From NCBI RefSeq assembly GCF_003123725.1, contig NZ_QETA01000002.1:1-64000 (forward strand): a stretch of 64,000 bases of DNA, written 5' to 3'. The notes below the pieces were generated by a model. The model searched no databases and was not told where the DNA came from. It was given only the letters and a program-made list of their open reading frames with translations. The DNA comes from Corticimicrobacter populi (GTDB lineage Bacteria > Pseudomonadota > Gammaproteobacteria > Burkholderiales > Burkholderiaceae_B). The position numbers and the translations under genes are program-made. Positions within the stretch are counted from its first letter, which is position 1; every line of letters starts with the position of its first letter. Shown here in pieces: positions 25,514 to 34,165 of this stretch.

Positions 25514-25541
25514 GTCGGTTCCTATTGCGAAGAAAGAAGGT

Positions 25542-27011
25542 TCAGTGATCGAGATGCGAGGACAGCAGGCCGCGCAGGAAGCGGGACGCATCGGGTGGCG
25601 GACGCTGGGTCAGCACTGGGCTGGGTGTATCGCGCGGGAGAAAGCGACCGCTGCCGGGTTCGGCATGCAGGCCTGCCTGATCGACGATGACGCGTCCCCT
25701 GCTGATGACGGTGTCAGGCCAGCCGGTCACGATGCGTCCCTCGTAGGGGGTGTAGCCAACGGCATCATGCAGTCCGGATGCCGTCACTTCCACTGTGCGA
25801 TCGGCGTCCCAGATCACTAGGTCGGCATCGGCCCCAGGGGCAATGACGCCCTTGCGTGGATGTAGGCCGTACATCGTGGCGTGGTTGGTCGAAGTCAGGG
25901 CCACGAACTCGTTGAGCGTGATCCGGCCCGTGCGTACCCCTTCGGAAAACAGCAGCGGCATGCGTAGCTCCAGTCCAGGCAACCCGTTGGCAACCTGCTT
26001 GAATGTGGTGGCATCGCCATTCGGGATCTTGCCGGTTTCGTCATAGCGATAGGGCGCATGGTCGGATGAGTAGCAGCGCAGGACACCGTTCTTGAGCGCA
26101 CGCCAGAGCGCCTCCTGTGACGCCGGGTCACGAGGTGGCGGGCTGCAGCAGAACTTGGCACCCTCGACACCGGGCAGGTCAAGGTCTTCGGCCGTCAGCA
26201 GCAGGTAGTGCGGGCAGGTCTCGCCATGGACCGCTGCGCCCAGCGTCTGTGCAGACAGGATGGCCTGTGCGCCACCCTGGGTCGAAACATGCACGATGAG
26301 GATAGGGACGTCCAGGATGGAGGCCAGCTTGATGGCCCGCGCGGTGGCTTCGTCTTCTGCTGCGGGAGCATGGCTGACAGCATGGTATTTGGGGGCGGTA
26401 TGACCGCGTGCCAGCAGGTGACGTGCAATCCAGAGGATCACGTCGTTGTTTTCCGCATGGATCATGGGCAGGGCCCGATATTCTGCGGCCACCGCAAACA
26501 CATCCAGCAACTGGGTGTCGTCGAGCTTGAGCTTGTCGTAGGTCATGAAAACCTTGAACGACGTGATGCCGGCACCGATCAGTGCGGGCAGGTCTTCGCG
26601 CAGCGTGACGGGATCGGTTTCGGAGAGAATCAGGTGATAGCTGTAGTCGATGACCGACTTGGCTGCAGCCTGGGCGGCATAGTGTGCAGCGACGTCGCGC
26701 AGACGCTGGCCGCGATGCTGGGCGGCAAAGGGGATGATGGTGGTGGTGCCCCCAAAGGCTGCCGATACGCTGGCCGAATGCCAGTCGTCTGCGCAGGGTA
26801 CGCCCATACTGGAAAGCTGCTCGACATGGCAGTGGCTGTCGATACCGCCGGGAAACACCATGCGACCACCTGCGTCGATATCGCGTTGCCCTGCGTGCAG
26901 GTGGTCCGAAATGGTATGAATGTGCCCGCCGATGATGCCGATGTCGCCATGGAAATCGTCGGTTGCGGTAATGATGTGTGCATTGCGCACGGTGAGATCG
27001 AAATCGGTCAT
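25542..27011 (-). CDS. D-hydantoinase / dihydropyrimidinase
   Basis: 489 residues, cyclic amidohydrolase. Metal ligands are visible: His60 and His62 (PGGIDSHCHVEQ), the carboxylated lysine Lys153 (ITSFKVFMTYDK), His185 (MIHAENND), His241 (VHVSTQGG) and Asp317 (YSSDHAPY). Length and order match D-hydantoinases. It opens 5-substituted hydantoins (or dihydropyrimidines) to N-carbamoyl amino acids. Pairing with a D-carbamoylase and a racemase supports the hydantoin role over pyrimidine breakdown, which would need beta-ureidopropionase. It is the first gene of the operon, and the LysR gene lies upstream on the same strand. Confidence 0.88.
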   Translation of the reverse strand: MTDFDLTVRNAHIITATDDFHGDIGIIGGHIHTISDHLHAGQRDIDAGGRMVFPGGIDSHCHVEQLSSMGVPCADDWHSASVSAAFGGTTTIIPFAAQHRGQRLRDVAAHYAAQAAAKSVIDYSYHLILSETDPVTLREDLPALIGAGITSFKVFMTYDKLKLDDTQLLDVFAVAAEYRALPMIHAENNDVILWIARHLLARGHTAPKYHAVSHAPAAEDEATARAIKLASILDVPILIVHVSTQGGAQAILSAQTLGAAVHGETCPHYLLLTAEDLDLPGVEGAKFCCSPPPRDPASQEALWRALKNGVLRCYSSDHAPYRYDETGKIPNGDATTFKQVANGLPGLELRMPLLFSEGVRTGRITLNEFVALTSTNHATMYGLHPRKGVIAPGADADLVIWDADRTVEVTASGLHDAVGYTPYEGRIVTGWPDTVISRGRVIVDQAGLHAEPGSGRFLPRDTPSPVLTQRPPPDASRFLRGLLSSHLDH

Positions 27012-27169
27012 GTCGGCCGCCTGGAAACGTGTTGACGAATCCAGTGTGCAACGTTGGCCTGTGTCCGGTAAAGATGCGAAAAATCGCGTGCGCGATTTTG
27101 GTGAATGTGTCTTAATTAATTGATTTTAAATAAATTATTTTTGCTTTTTTATGGCGATCCTTATCAGGT

Positions 27170-27187
27170 CATAACACTTCGGTTATG
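27170..27187. promoter_or_regulatory. Candidate LysR-type operator upstream of the hydantoin operon
   Basis: A perfect 6-6-6 inverted repeat, CATAAC-ACTTCG-GTTATG, in the 272-bp gap between the LysR gene and the hydantoinase start. The 60 bp on its hydantoinase side is very AT-rich (TTAATTAATTGATTTTAAAT), as expected for a promoter. The location suits activator binding. Confidence 0.45.
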
Positions 27188-27283
27188 CCTTGTGCGCGAA
27201 TACGGATGGCGGGATTTCCCGGATGCACTGGGCTGGTGCCGGGGTTAACCCGCAGGCACAGAAATGGCGCAAGCGGTTTCTGT

Positions 27284-28243
27284 TCAGCGGCGTGGCGCGC
27301 CAGGCATGTCGCCGGGCTCGAGAGATGCGTCCTGGGCGACCACATCGCGCAACTCGGTCAGAAATCGTTTGGCTTGCAGCGACAGTGGAGAGAGTCGCGT
27401 ATAGGCACAGTGCATGCCCAGGCGTACAGGTGGAACCAGTGGGCGTACCGCCAGGGAATGGCTCAACTCATCCGTGATGCTGAAGGGATCGACCAGCGCA
27501 ATGCCGACGCCTGCCTGTGCCATGGCACAAGCACTCAGGGGCGAGGCGACCTCCAGGCAGTGATGGAAAGGACCGGGCACATCTGCCAGGACCTGCCGCA
27601 TGGCAGCACCCATGGGGGACGCGGCATCGTAGGCGATGAGGCGCTGGCCGACCAGATCCTGTGCGTCCAGCGCCTCCAGCGAGGCCAGGGGATGCGTTTT
27701 GGGCATGACGCACACCATGTGGCCATTGGCCAGATTTTTGACCACAAGGTTAGGGTGGCGTGGTGCTGCCAGTGAGATGGCCAGATCGGCATTGCCCATG
27801 AGCAATTGTGGCAGCAGGCTGTCCAGGGTGAGAGGCTGGTAGCGGATATGCAGTTCTGGCTGGCGCGCGCACAGTGCCTCGATGGCTCGCGGAATCAAAT
27901 GTGCGCTGAAGCAGGTGCTGGACACCAGTCGCAGTACGCCGGCACGATTGAGGGAGAGATCGTGTGCCAGGTCGTTGAGACGGCCGACACCCTGGTAGAT
28001 TTCTTCTACTTCGGCAAACAGTTTGCGAGCCTCGGGCGTGGGATGCAGCCTGCCTTTGATCCGCTCGAACAGCGGAAATCCAAGCCGGCTTTCGGCCGAT
28101 GCCAGGGTACGACTGATGGACGGCTGCGAGGCGAATAGCATGGTCGCCGCGCCACTGACCGAACCGCTGACCATGATGGCGCGGAACACTTCGATCTGGC
28201 GCAGGTTGAGCAGTCCGGGGCCCCGGGCGGGCGTCGTATTCAT
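27284..28243 (-). CDS. LysR-type regulator, probably of the hydantoin operon
   Basis: 319 residues. The N-terminal winged helix-turn-helix is LNLRQIEVFRAIMVSGSVSGAATMLFASQPSISRTLASAESRLGFPLFERIKGRLHPTPEA, and a periplasmic-binding-like effector domain follows, with SPLSACAMAQAGVGIALVDPF. It lies directly upstream of, and co-oriented with, the hydantoinase gene. The effector is presumably a hydantoin or carbamoyl amino acid, which is an inference from position. Two inverted repeats flank the gene, at 27170-27187 and 28269-28294. Confidence 0.85.
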   Translation of the reverse strand: MNTTPARGPGLLNLRQIEVFRAIMVSGSVSGAATMLFASQPSISRTLASAESRLGFPLFERIKGRLHPTPEARKLFAEVEEIYQGVGRLNDLAHDLSLNRAGVLRLVSSTCFSAHLIPRAIEALCARQPELHIRYQPLTLDSLLPQLLMGNADLAISLAAPRHPNLVVKNLANGHMVCVMPKTHPLASLEALDAQDLVGQRLIAYDAASPMGAAMRQVLADVPGPFHHCLEVASPLSACAMAQAGVGIALVDPFSITDELSHSLAVRPLVPPVRLGMHCAYTRLSPLSLQAKRFLTELRDVVAQDASLEPGDMPGAPRR

Positions 28244-28268
28244 AAGGCCTAATATAGCGCAGGCCAGT

Positions 28269-28294
28269 GAGGGATAAAACTGGCGATATCCCTC
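28269..28294. promoter_or_regulatory. Inverted repeat upstream of the LysR gene
   Basis: A perfect 8-bp inverted repeat GAGGGATA / TATCCCTC with a 10-bp spacer, 26-51 bp before the LysR start codon. LysR regulators commonly repress their own gene from such a site. It differs in sequence from the repeat at 27170, so both need not bind the same protein. Confidence 0.4.
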
Positions 28295-28340
28295 GTGGTT
28301 TGCCGCTTTGAGTTGACCATGTACTTGTGGCTACGAATTT

Positions 28341-28976
28341 TTAAATGGGATGAAACGGCACTTTTTCGTTCCATGTCGCCCGATATGTCTGCCGCCAGGA
28401 TTTTCCCGCTGAATCGAACCAGTCCAGAGTGGTCTGCACGGTATCGGGCGTGGCATCAAAGGCCTGGATATGGCCGAGGATGGTTTCTTCGCTGAGTGTC
28501 AGGCGCTTCAGATAGTCGTCAAACGAGCTGGCAACGATCAGCAGGGTGTCCTGTTGTCGCTTGCCTGTCCAGGCAGGCAGCCCGGCTACATGTGCCACAA
28601 TCTGGCAGCCCTGGCGCAGGTCAAGATACAAGACGCTGCTGCCGCCATCGCGGGCAATCGGCAATACGCCGGATCGCGGAAAATCAGGATGTTGCCTGGC
28701 CTGCGTCAGTTCGAAGGGATTGCTCTCCCATTCGTCTGCCATATCTGCATGGAACAGGGCCGAAAAAGAAAGATATTCATGACTGCCGTCTTCGAACGAG
28801 ACTGACAGATCATATTCAAGATAACCGCCATTCACGATGCGCAGAAAATTTTTATAGTCTTCCGGCAGTGTCGCGCCCAGCGTCGTTTCAATGCTTTCCA
28901 GTGCCTGTTCGGACGCCGGCGGTTGTGACGTTTCTATCCAGCGGTTCTGGTATTGAAATAGGCTGTTTTGCGGCAT
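28341..28976 (-). CDS. SMI1/KNR4 (SUKH-1) family protein
   Basis: 211 residues with the SMI1/KNR4 core: ALESIETTLGATLPEDYKNFLRIVNGGYLEYD, then GVLPIARDGGSSVLYLDLRQGC, and a C-terminal helical extension. In bacteria such proteins mostly act as immunity proteins against nuclease or deaminase toxins of contact-dependent and polymorphic toxin systems. It is the third gene of a minus-strand set with two related genes of unknown function 34 bp upstream. No toxin is visible, so its target is unknown. Confidence 0.8.
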   Translation of the reverse strand: MPQNSLFQYQNRWIETSQPPASEQALESIETTLGATLPEDYKNFLRIVNGGYLEYDLSVSFEDGSHEYLSFSALFHADMADEWESNPFELTQARQHPDFPRSGVLPIARDGGSSVLYLDLRQGCQIVAHVAGLPAWTGKRQQDTLLIVASSFDDYLKRLTLSEETILGHIQAFDATPDTVQTTLDWFDSAGKSWRQTYRATWNEKVPFHPI

Positions 28977-29010
28977 GGGGTGTTGACGTGTGGGCGGGCG
29001 AGGTGGAGGA

Positions 29011-29769
29011 TCAGGCTGGCAGATCCTGCCAGATTTTTGTCATGAGTGCCGTGTTCTCTGCTTCGTAAAGATGCGGGGCTCCCAGCCCCATGATGACGGC
29101 CAGCAGGGTGGTGAGGGCTTCCGACCAGGGGGCGCGCAGCCATTCGTCGCCATCTTCATCGGCTTCAAAGGCGTCGCTGCCTGCCAGTGTCCTGACTCGT
29201 TTGCAATATTGCGCATGTGCCAGGGTGAAGGCGTAGCCTAGTGGTGAGTGCAACTGGTTGCTGTTCATTGTCAGTACACCAACAGATTGCGCTTCGGGAT
29301 GTGTGTCGGAAGGATGGGCGTGTGCCAACCAGGTTTCCCATGCCGCATCATAATCGGATGAAATTGCGGATGTTGCATGATGGGCGAGATGTTCAATTTG
29401 GGCGAGGGTCAGGTTGGGGATGAGATCCTGGATGGAGCCTACGATCTCTCCCCGTGGCCCGAATAGACGCGCTGCAGAACGTTCCTCGCATACTTCTATG
29501 GAGGTGGCCCTCGTGTAATTGGCGTGGGCAGCCGGCTGATCCTGGGCTGTTGCCAGTACTTTTACATGCCACAGGCGACCGGGCCAGCGAGTAACCAATA
29601 TATTTTCAATGTCATGGTCCACGACGATGTAGGGCGGGGCATCCTCTTGCGTGATGATCTGCCCGACGGTTGCTGCACCGATACGGGTGGGAGTGTCTTC
29701 GCGGGACTCATAGACAAAGCCCTGGCGTGAGGTTTTCGGGAAAGAGAGGGGGAGTCTGGAATGGGACAT
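29011..29769 (-). CDS. Uncharacterised protein, paralogue 2 of a tandem pair
   Basis: 252 residues from the ATG at 29769, with no family I recognise. It is acidic and soluble, without signal peptide or membrane segment. Visible features are APPYIVVDHDIENILVTRWPGRLW, ANYTRATSIEVCEE, and a conserved C-terminal helix AFTLAHAQYCKRVRTLAGSD followed by the acidic run AFEADEDGDEWLRAPWSEAL. It is a clear paralogue of the gene upstream: about two thirds of residues match, and the 3' portions are almost identical even at DNA level. Position next to an SMI1-like gene suggests an immunity or defence role, but nothing in the sequence proves it. Confidence 0.75.
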   Translation of the reverse strand: MSHSRLPLSFPKTSRQGFVYESREDTPTRIGAATVGQIITQEDAPPYIVVDHDIENILVTRWPGRLWHVKVLATAQDQPAAHANYTRATSIEVCEERSAARLFGPRGEIVGSIQDLIPNLTLAQIEHLAHHATSAISSDYDAAWETWLAHAHPSDTHPEAQSVGVLTMNSNQLHSPLGYAFTLAHAQYCKRVRTLAGSDAFEADEDGDEWLRAPWSEALTTLLAVIMGLGAPHLYEAENTALMTKIWQDLPA

Positions 29770-29805
29770 TGATTGCAATGGAAAAGATGCCGGAGTCTGC
29801 CCGGT

Positions 29806-30564
29806 TCATGCCTGAAGGCCAGCCCATGCTGCTGTCATGGCAGTTTTGCCCTGTTCGCTGCACAGATGCGGGGCACCCAGCCCCATGATGATTGACAGCA
29901 GGGTGGTGAGGGCTTCCGACCAGGGTGCGCGCAACCATTCGTCGCCATCTTCATCGGCTTCAAAGGCGTCGCTGCCTGCCAGTGCCCTGACACGTTTGCA
30001 ATATTGCGCGTGTGCCAGGGTGAAGGCGTGGCCCAGCGGCGAGCGCGACAGACCATTGCCCATTGCCAGTACGCCCGCGTATTGCTTGCCAGGTTGCTTG
30101 CTGGCCGGGTCGGTTTGCTCCAGCCAGGTTTCCCAGGCCGCTGCATAGCCGGCTTCTGCTGCCGGTGTGGCATGCTGGGCGAGATGTTCGATCTGGGCAA
30201 GGGTCAGGTGGGGGATGAGGTCCTGGACCTTGCCCACGGCGTCTCCCTGTGGCCCGAACAGCAGTGCAGGAGAGAGTGCTTCGCACACCTCTATGGAGGT
30301 TGCCCTCGTGTAATTTGCGTAGGAAGCCGGCTGATCCCGGGCGACCGCCAGTATCCGGACATGCCACAGGCGACCGGGCCAGCGAGTGGGCAATACATTG
30401 TCAATATGGTGGTCTACGACGATGTAGGGCGGGGCATTCTCTTGCGTAATGACCTGCCCGATGGTTGCTGCGCCGATGTGGGCGGGCTGGTCTATATCGG
30501 CCTCGTAGACAAAACCTTGGTGCGATATTTTTGGGAAAGAGAGGGGATGATTCTGGGAAGGCAT
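29806..30564 (-). CDS. Uncharacterised protein, paralogue 1 of a tandem pair
   Basis: 252 residues from the ATG at 30564, unrecognised family. It shares PLSFPKxSxQGFVYE, the APPYIVVDHHIDNVLPTRWPGRLWHV block, DLIPHLTLAQIEHLAQHAT and the acidic EADEDGDEWLRAPWSEALTT block with its neighbour. Divergence is concentrated in the middle (around residues 130-175). There is no good Shine-Dalgarno sequence. The gene starts only 82 bp from the trailer end of CRISPR array 1, whose transcript would run in the same direction, so read-through expression is possible. The pair is followed closely by the SMI1-like gene. Confidence 0.75.
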   Translation of the reverse strand: MPSQNHPLSFPKISHQGFVYEADIDQPAHIGAATIGQVITQENAPPYIVVDHHIDNVLPTRWPGRLWHVRILAVARDQPASYANYTRATSIEVCEALSPALLFGPQGDAVGKVQDLIPHLTLAQIEHLAQHATPAAEAGYAAAWETWLEQTDPASKQPGKQYAGVLAMGNGLSRSPLGHAFTLAHAQYCKRVRALAGSDAFEADEDGDEWLRAPWSEALTTLLSIIMGLGAPHLCSEQGKTAMTAAWAGLQA

Positions 30565-30646
30565 GAACGACAATGGAGGCGATGAGCGAGGAGATAGATC
30601 ATACTGCCAGTGACGTGGTGGCCAGTTGCACTCGGCTTATCCCGGT

Positions 30647-31394
30647 TATCTGAGCTGCCTATACGGCAGTGAAGTGCCTATGAGTCAGGGACTTTCGCCG
30701 CGAGCATTTCTGAACTGCCTATACGGCAGTGAAGAGCTGCCCGATTCACACCAATGGCAGCAAGGTTTTCTGAGCTGCCTATACGGCAGTGAAGTATGCC
30801 TATCGGATCTGTTGTGATCCCGACTTTTTCTGAGCTGCCTATACGGCAGTGAAGGCAGCGTGCGGTCGTGATCAGTCTTTTCACTTTTTCTGAGCTGCCT
30901 ATACGGCAGTGAAGGGTGTCGCCGGCAGTCAGGCCACCTACGAGCATTTCTGAGCTGCCTATACGGCAGTGAAGGCCGCCGTTCAACGATTTCATGGATG
31001 CCATTGTTTCTGAGCTGCCTATACGGCAGTGAAGAGAGCCACATTGTCGGCTACAGACGCCCAGACTTTCTGAGCTGCCTATACGGCAGTGAAGACTGCA
31101 TTGGCGTCTAGACCCTCATTCTCAGCTTTCTGAGCTGCCTATACGGCAGTGAAGCAATCAACAAAGCCGTGGATGAATACATCGAATTTCTGAGCTGCCT
31201 ATACGGCAGTGAAGGATATACGACTGCCAAGCGTCCGACCGGTCGCTTTCTGAGCTGCCTATACGGCAGTGAAGCGTCTAACGCGTCCAGGCTGTCATAG
31301 AGCATATTTCTGAGCTGCCTATACGGCAGTGAAGGTCAAACAATATCTGCAACTGCGCCTGAGCCGTTTCTGAGCTGCCTATACGGCAGTGAAG
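30647..31394 (-). CRISPR. CRISPR array 1, type I-F, 13 repeats and 12 spacers
   Basis: 28-bp repeats recur at an exact 60-bp period with 32-bp spacers, all different. Read on the minus strand each repeat starts CTTCACTGCC, contains the I-F hairpin CTGCC-GTATA-GGCAG and ends CTCAGAAA. The hairpin-spacer order and the I-F consensus mean transcription is leftward, with the leader at 31395 onward. The two leftmost repeats (30647 and 30707) each have one mismatch, as expected for the old trailer end. All 13 repeats have C as first base where array 2 has G. None of the spacers obviously matches other sequence in the window. Confidence 0.98.
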
Positions 31395-31522
31395 TAGACC
31401 CCGAACCTCTGCAAAGCCCCAGGCCATTGGCTTTACGACAAAAAAGTAGTCGAAACCCTTTTTTGAAAGGGTTTCGTAAGTCTTTGTTTTTAAAGAGGCT
31501 GGGAAAACCCTCCAGAAAAGGG
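31395..31522 (-). promoter_or_regulatory. Leader of CRISPR array 1
   Basis: A 128-bp AT-rich gap between csy4 and the first repeat, on the side opposite to the degenerate repeats. It holds AACCCTTTTTTG at 31454-31465, about 60 bp from the first repeat. The same motif stands at the same distance in the leader of array 2. Leaders carry the array promoter and the IHF/Cas1 integration signals. Confidence 0.7.
31440..31476 (-). terminator. Possible terminator after csy4, inside leader 1
   Basis: An 11-bp stem CGAAACCCTTT / AAAGGGTTTCG (31451-31476) with a 4-nt loop. On the minus strand it is followed after five bases by six T residues. It would end the csy operon before the array, but the gap between stem and T-run is larger than ideal and the sequence doubles as the leader motif. 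Confidence 0.4.
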
Positions 31523-32086
31523 TCAGAACCAGGGAACAGTGGCCACGTTGCTCAGGCCGTAGGCATTGAAGCTGCCTGACACGGCTGTTGTCTGGCAGGG
31601 CAAGTGCTCGACGAATAGCCGAAAGTGCTGTCCAGTGCTTTGGCTGCGCAAGGTGAGCCAGGGCAGATCCAAACGCTGCTCTACCGTATCGGGGATGCGC
31701 TGGCGTGCCTCTTCTGCCGTCAATCCATGGCGTTTCATCTGGCGTCGGCGGATGCGTTCGGCACTGCTGTGTACCTGCACACGTTGCACAATCCGATGCT
31801 GCACACCCGCCGGTATTGGCAGAATGCCTGCTGCATCGATATGGTCGGCCATGCCTGTCAGCCAGTTCTCCTGCATCAAGTGCTGCAGTCGTGCCTGGTG
31901 ACCGTGCAGCCGCAGGGTATGGCCCAGGCCAGCGCCTTTGCTCTTGTGACCTGGAAAACTCACGCCAATATCGTCTGCCTTGAGCGCAACCAGGGCACGG
32001 TGCAGCTTGGCGAACAGGGCATTGAGCAATTGCGGTACAGGAAACTCAGGATCTGACCGGACGCGCAGATCAATGTAGTGGTCCAT
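31523..32086 (-). CDS. csy4: Cas6f (Csy4) pre-crRNA endoribonuclease
   Basis: 187 residues starting MDHYIDLRVRSDPEF at 32086. The opening, the catalytic His29 (AKLHRALV), the arginine-rich helix SAERIRRRQMKRHGL that grips the repeat hairpin, and the terminal LDLPWLTLRSQSTGQHFRLFVEH ... YGLSNVATVPWF all match Pseudomonas Csy4. It cuts each repeat below the CTGCC/GGCAG hairpin, leaving an 8-nt 5' handle, and stays bound to the crRNA 3' hairpin. It starts one base after the csy3 stop and is the last gene of the csy operon. Confidence 0.96.
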   Translation of the reverse strand: MDHYIDLRVRSDPEFPVPQLLNALFAKLHRALVALKADDIGVSFPGHKSKGAGLGHTLRLHGHQARLQHLMQENWLTGMADHIDAAGILPIPAGVQHRIVQRVQVHSSAERIRRRQMKRHGLTAEEARQRIPDTVEQRLDLPWLTLRSQSTGQHFRLFVEHLPCQTTAVSGSFNAYGLSNVATVPWF

Positions 32087-32087
32087 G

Positions 32088-33113
32088 TCAATTGGCCTCG
32101 CCAAAGACGCCGCCCCGGATCAGCACGGCGATCACAAAATGCTGATCATCTGGATTGGCAGGTGCCTTGCCCTTGAGCACCCAATTATCGAGCAGGTTGT
32201 AAAAATCGACTTTATCCTTGGGCTGGCGCCATGCCTTGCCTTGGGTCGTGACCGAGCCATAGGGCTCGACCGCGATAGGACCGGATTCGTCGGCCTGCGG
32301 ATACCATGTGTCGATGGTGCGCAAGGCGTTGCCGATTTTCTGGGAGTGAATGCCGGCAATGCCGTTGACCTGATAGAGCGTCTTGCTTTTGTCACCGCGA
32401 CTGCGATCCAGGATCAGCTCTTGTGAGGGAAATACCTCTTGCCCTGCGCCCAGACGGGCAAAGGCAATGACCTCCAGCAGGACATGCGCCTCACCAGACA
32501 GGCCGCTGGCAATGACATTGCCCAGAGCCTCAAGATCGGTAGTGCCGGCCTCGAAGTCCCGCAGCGACAGCGACAATGCATCGAATGTCCATTGTTGCGT
32601 GGCCTGCCCGTCCTGCAGACGGCGAATTTGCACTTCCACCTGCTCGGCACCGATACGATTGCGCCACAGGAAACGGCCATTGGCCAGGTTGGCGGCATAG
32701 CGGCGTGCCAGTTCACCAAAACCATGCTGCTGAACATAGCCTGTCACGGTGGCCTGCAGGGCTTGCTGATAGTCTGCATCATTGCAGGCAGAGGGCTTGC
32801 CGGTGCCTGCCAGCACACGCAGAGTGAACCGCACGCGCAGGGTGTCCGCTTCTGCGGACAGGGCGGCGACATCAACGGTCTGCAGATTGGGATTCTGGAT
32901 GGCTGCATCCAGTTTTGCAGGATCCTGATCCTTGGTCTTGAGTCGGTTGGAGATGGTGCCGCGTACCGATTTCGGGATGATGCCCACAGGTTGCCATTCT
33001 GCGGTGTCATTGCGTGTGGCCCATTGTCCGGCCTGGAAAAGCGCATCGGAAGGATCGAGCTTGCGCTCAAAGGCGAGGACGGAGGCGGTCTTGAGCTTGG
33101 TGTTGTCGGTCAT
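32088..33113 (-). CDS. csy3: Cas7f (Csy3) surveillance-complex backbone
   Basis: 341 residues of the Csy3 family: [74 protein letters not shown] and the C-terminal [36 protein letters not shown]. Six copies form the crescent holding the crRNA spacer in the I-F Cascade (Csy) complex. It lies between csy2 (26 bp upstream) and csy4 (1 bp downstream). Confidence 0.96.
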   Translation of the reverse strand: MTDNTKLKTASVLAFERKLDPSDALFQAGQWATRNDTAEWQPVGIIPKSVRGTISNRLKTKDQDPAKLDAAIQNPNLQTVDVAALSAEADTLRVRFTLRVLAGTGKPSACNDADYQQALQATVTGYVQQHGFGELARRYAANLANGRFLWRNRIGAEQVEVQIRRLQDGQATQQWTFDALSLSLRDFEAGTTDLEALGNVIASGLSGEAHVLLEVIAFARLGAGQEVFPSQELILDRSRGDKSKTLYQVNGIAGIHSQKIGNALRTIDTWYPQADESGPIAVEPYGSVTTQGKAWRQPKDKVDFYNLLDNWVLKGKAPANPDDQHFVIAVLIRGGVFGEAN

Positions 33114-33139
33114 GATGAATTCCTTTTCGTAGTCGTCGT

Positions 33140-34165
33140 TCAGTCGAAGTCGTACTGCAGATTCAGCGAGTCATGGGCAAGGCGGTAGTCGTTCCGGCAG
33201 CGATACAGGCCGTTGTCGGGCTGGCTATCGACATACCACAGCAATTCCTGGGGCGTGTTCAGACGGTGTGGACTCAACCACTCGCCTACCGAATACAGGC
33301 TTTCCACGAAGCAGAAGGGCATATCGCTGTCGCGTGTGTTGGCCACGCTGCCTGGCGGATGTGTTTCACCCAGTGCGCCGTAGCCGACCGGAATCGGAAC
33401 GATCCAGCCGAGATCCTTCCGGTCATGCTGCCACTCGCTTTTAGGCGCTTTGGCGGTAACCGTGCCTTCGGAGGGCAGCTCGGTTTCGGCGTAATGCCAA
33501 TTGATCCGTGACAGTGACAGCCAGGCATCCAGCCTGGTTGCGTTTGGTTGTGTGGTTTGCAACTCTGCCAGACGTGATGTCAGCAGATCATCTCGTGCCA
33601 CCAGTGCATAGCCTGGCAGCAGGCGCATGCGTGTTTGGCTGAACTGCCGCCCGAGTTCTTCTTCGTTGCCGGACAGGTCTACGACATAGGCCTGGTGTCG
33701 CTTGGCAGACGGTCGGTAGGGGGGCAAAAGCGTGCCACCTGCAATTCGCATGTTGGTCAGAAGCTGTGCGATCTGTTCGGCATCCTGCTTCCTCTCATCA
33801 GGATCGGATAGCCAGCGCGGGCAATCCACGGCCAGTACCAGGCTGATCTCCAGATGGATACGGCCTTCCTCGACAATCGCGGCGGTGCTGCCATCCTTGT
33901 CGATCGGGTTGCGGGTCAGGCAAAAACTGCCGACAAACCCGGATTGGGTGCTTTGCTCCTGGTGATCGTGGCAGACCACACCGATGGCCTTGAAAGACAG
34001 TGCCAGACCCTGCTCGCGCACCTTGCGCTCAAGCGCCCACATCAGGCCCAGAAAAGCCGTGATGGATGGAAATCCATGTGTCAGCGGGCTGGAGACTGCA
34101 TTGGCATTCTGGATCTGCAGGTGCGGCAGCACAAGCAGGAAGTCATGTTCGGGATAGTGGCTCAT
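33140..34165 (-). CDS. csy2: Cas5f (Csy2) surveillance-complex tail subunit
   Basis: 341 residues with the Csy2 signature [42 protein letters not shown] and the later [14 protein letters not shown] and [16 protein letters not shown] segments. It pairs with Csy1 at the crRNA 5' handle. Its ATG overlaps the csy1 stop by 4 bp (ATGA), showing translational coupling. Confidence 0.95.
   Translation of the reverse strand: MSHYPEHDFLLVLPHLQIQNANAVSSPLTHGFPSITAFLGLMWALERKVREQGLALSFKAIGVVCHDHQEQSTQSGFVGSFCLTRNPIDKDGSTAAIVEEGRIHLEISLVLAVDCPRWLSDPDERKQDAEQIAQLLTNMRIAGGTLLPPYRPSAKRHQAYVVDLSGNEEELGRQFSQTRMRLLPGYALVARDDLLTSRLAELQTTQPNATRLDAWLSLSRINWHYAETELPSEGTVTAKAPKSEWQHDRKDLGWIVPIPVGYGALGETHPPGSVANTRDSDMPFCFVESLYSVGEWLSPHRLNTPQELLWYVDSQPDNGLYRCRNDYRLAHDSLNLQYDFD

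Noticed and set aside
30626-31305. Open frames crossing CRISPR array 1 on both strands with repeated YGSE/PYRQLR-type peptides
   Set aside because: The 60-bp period is a multiple of three, so any frame open through one repeat stays open. The repetitive peptides are translations of CRISPR repeats and not genes.
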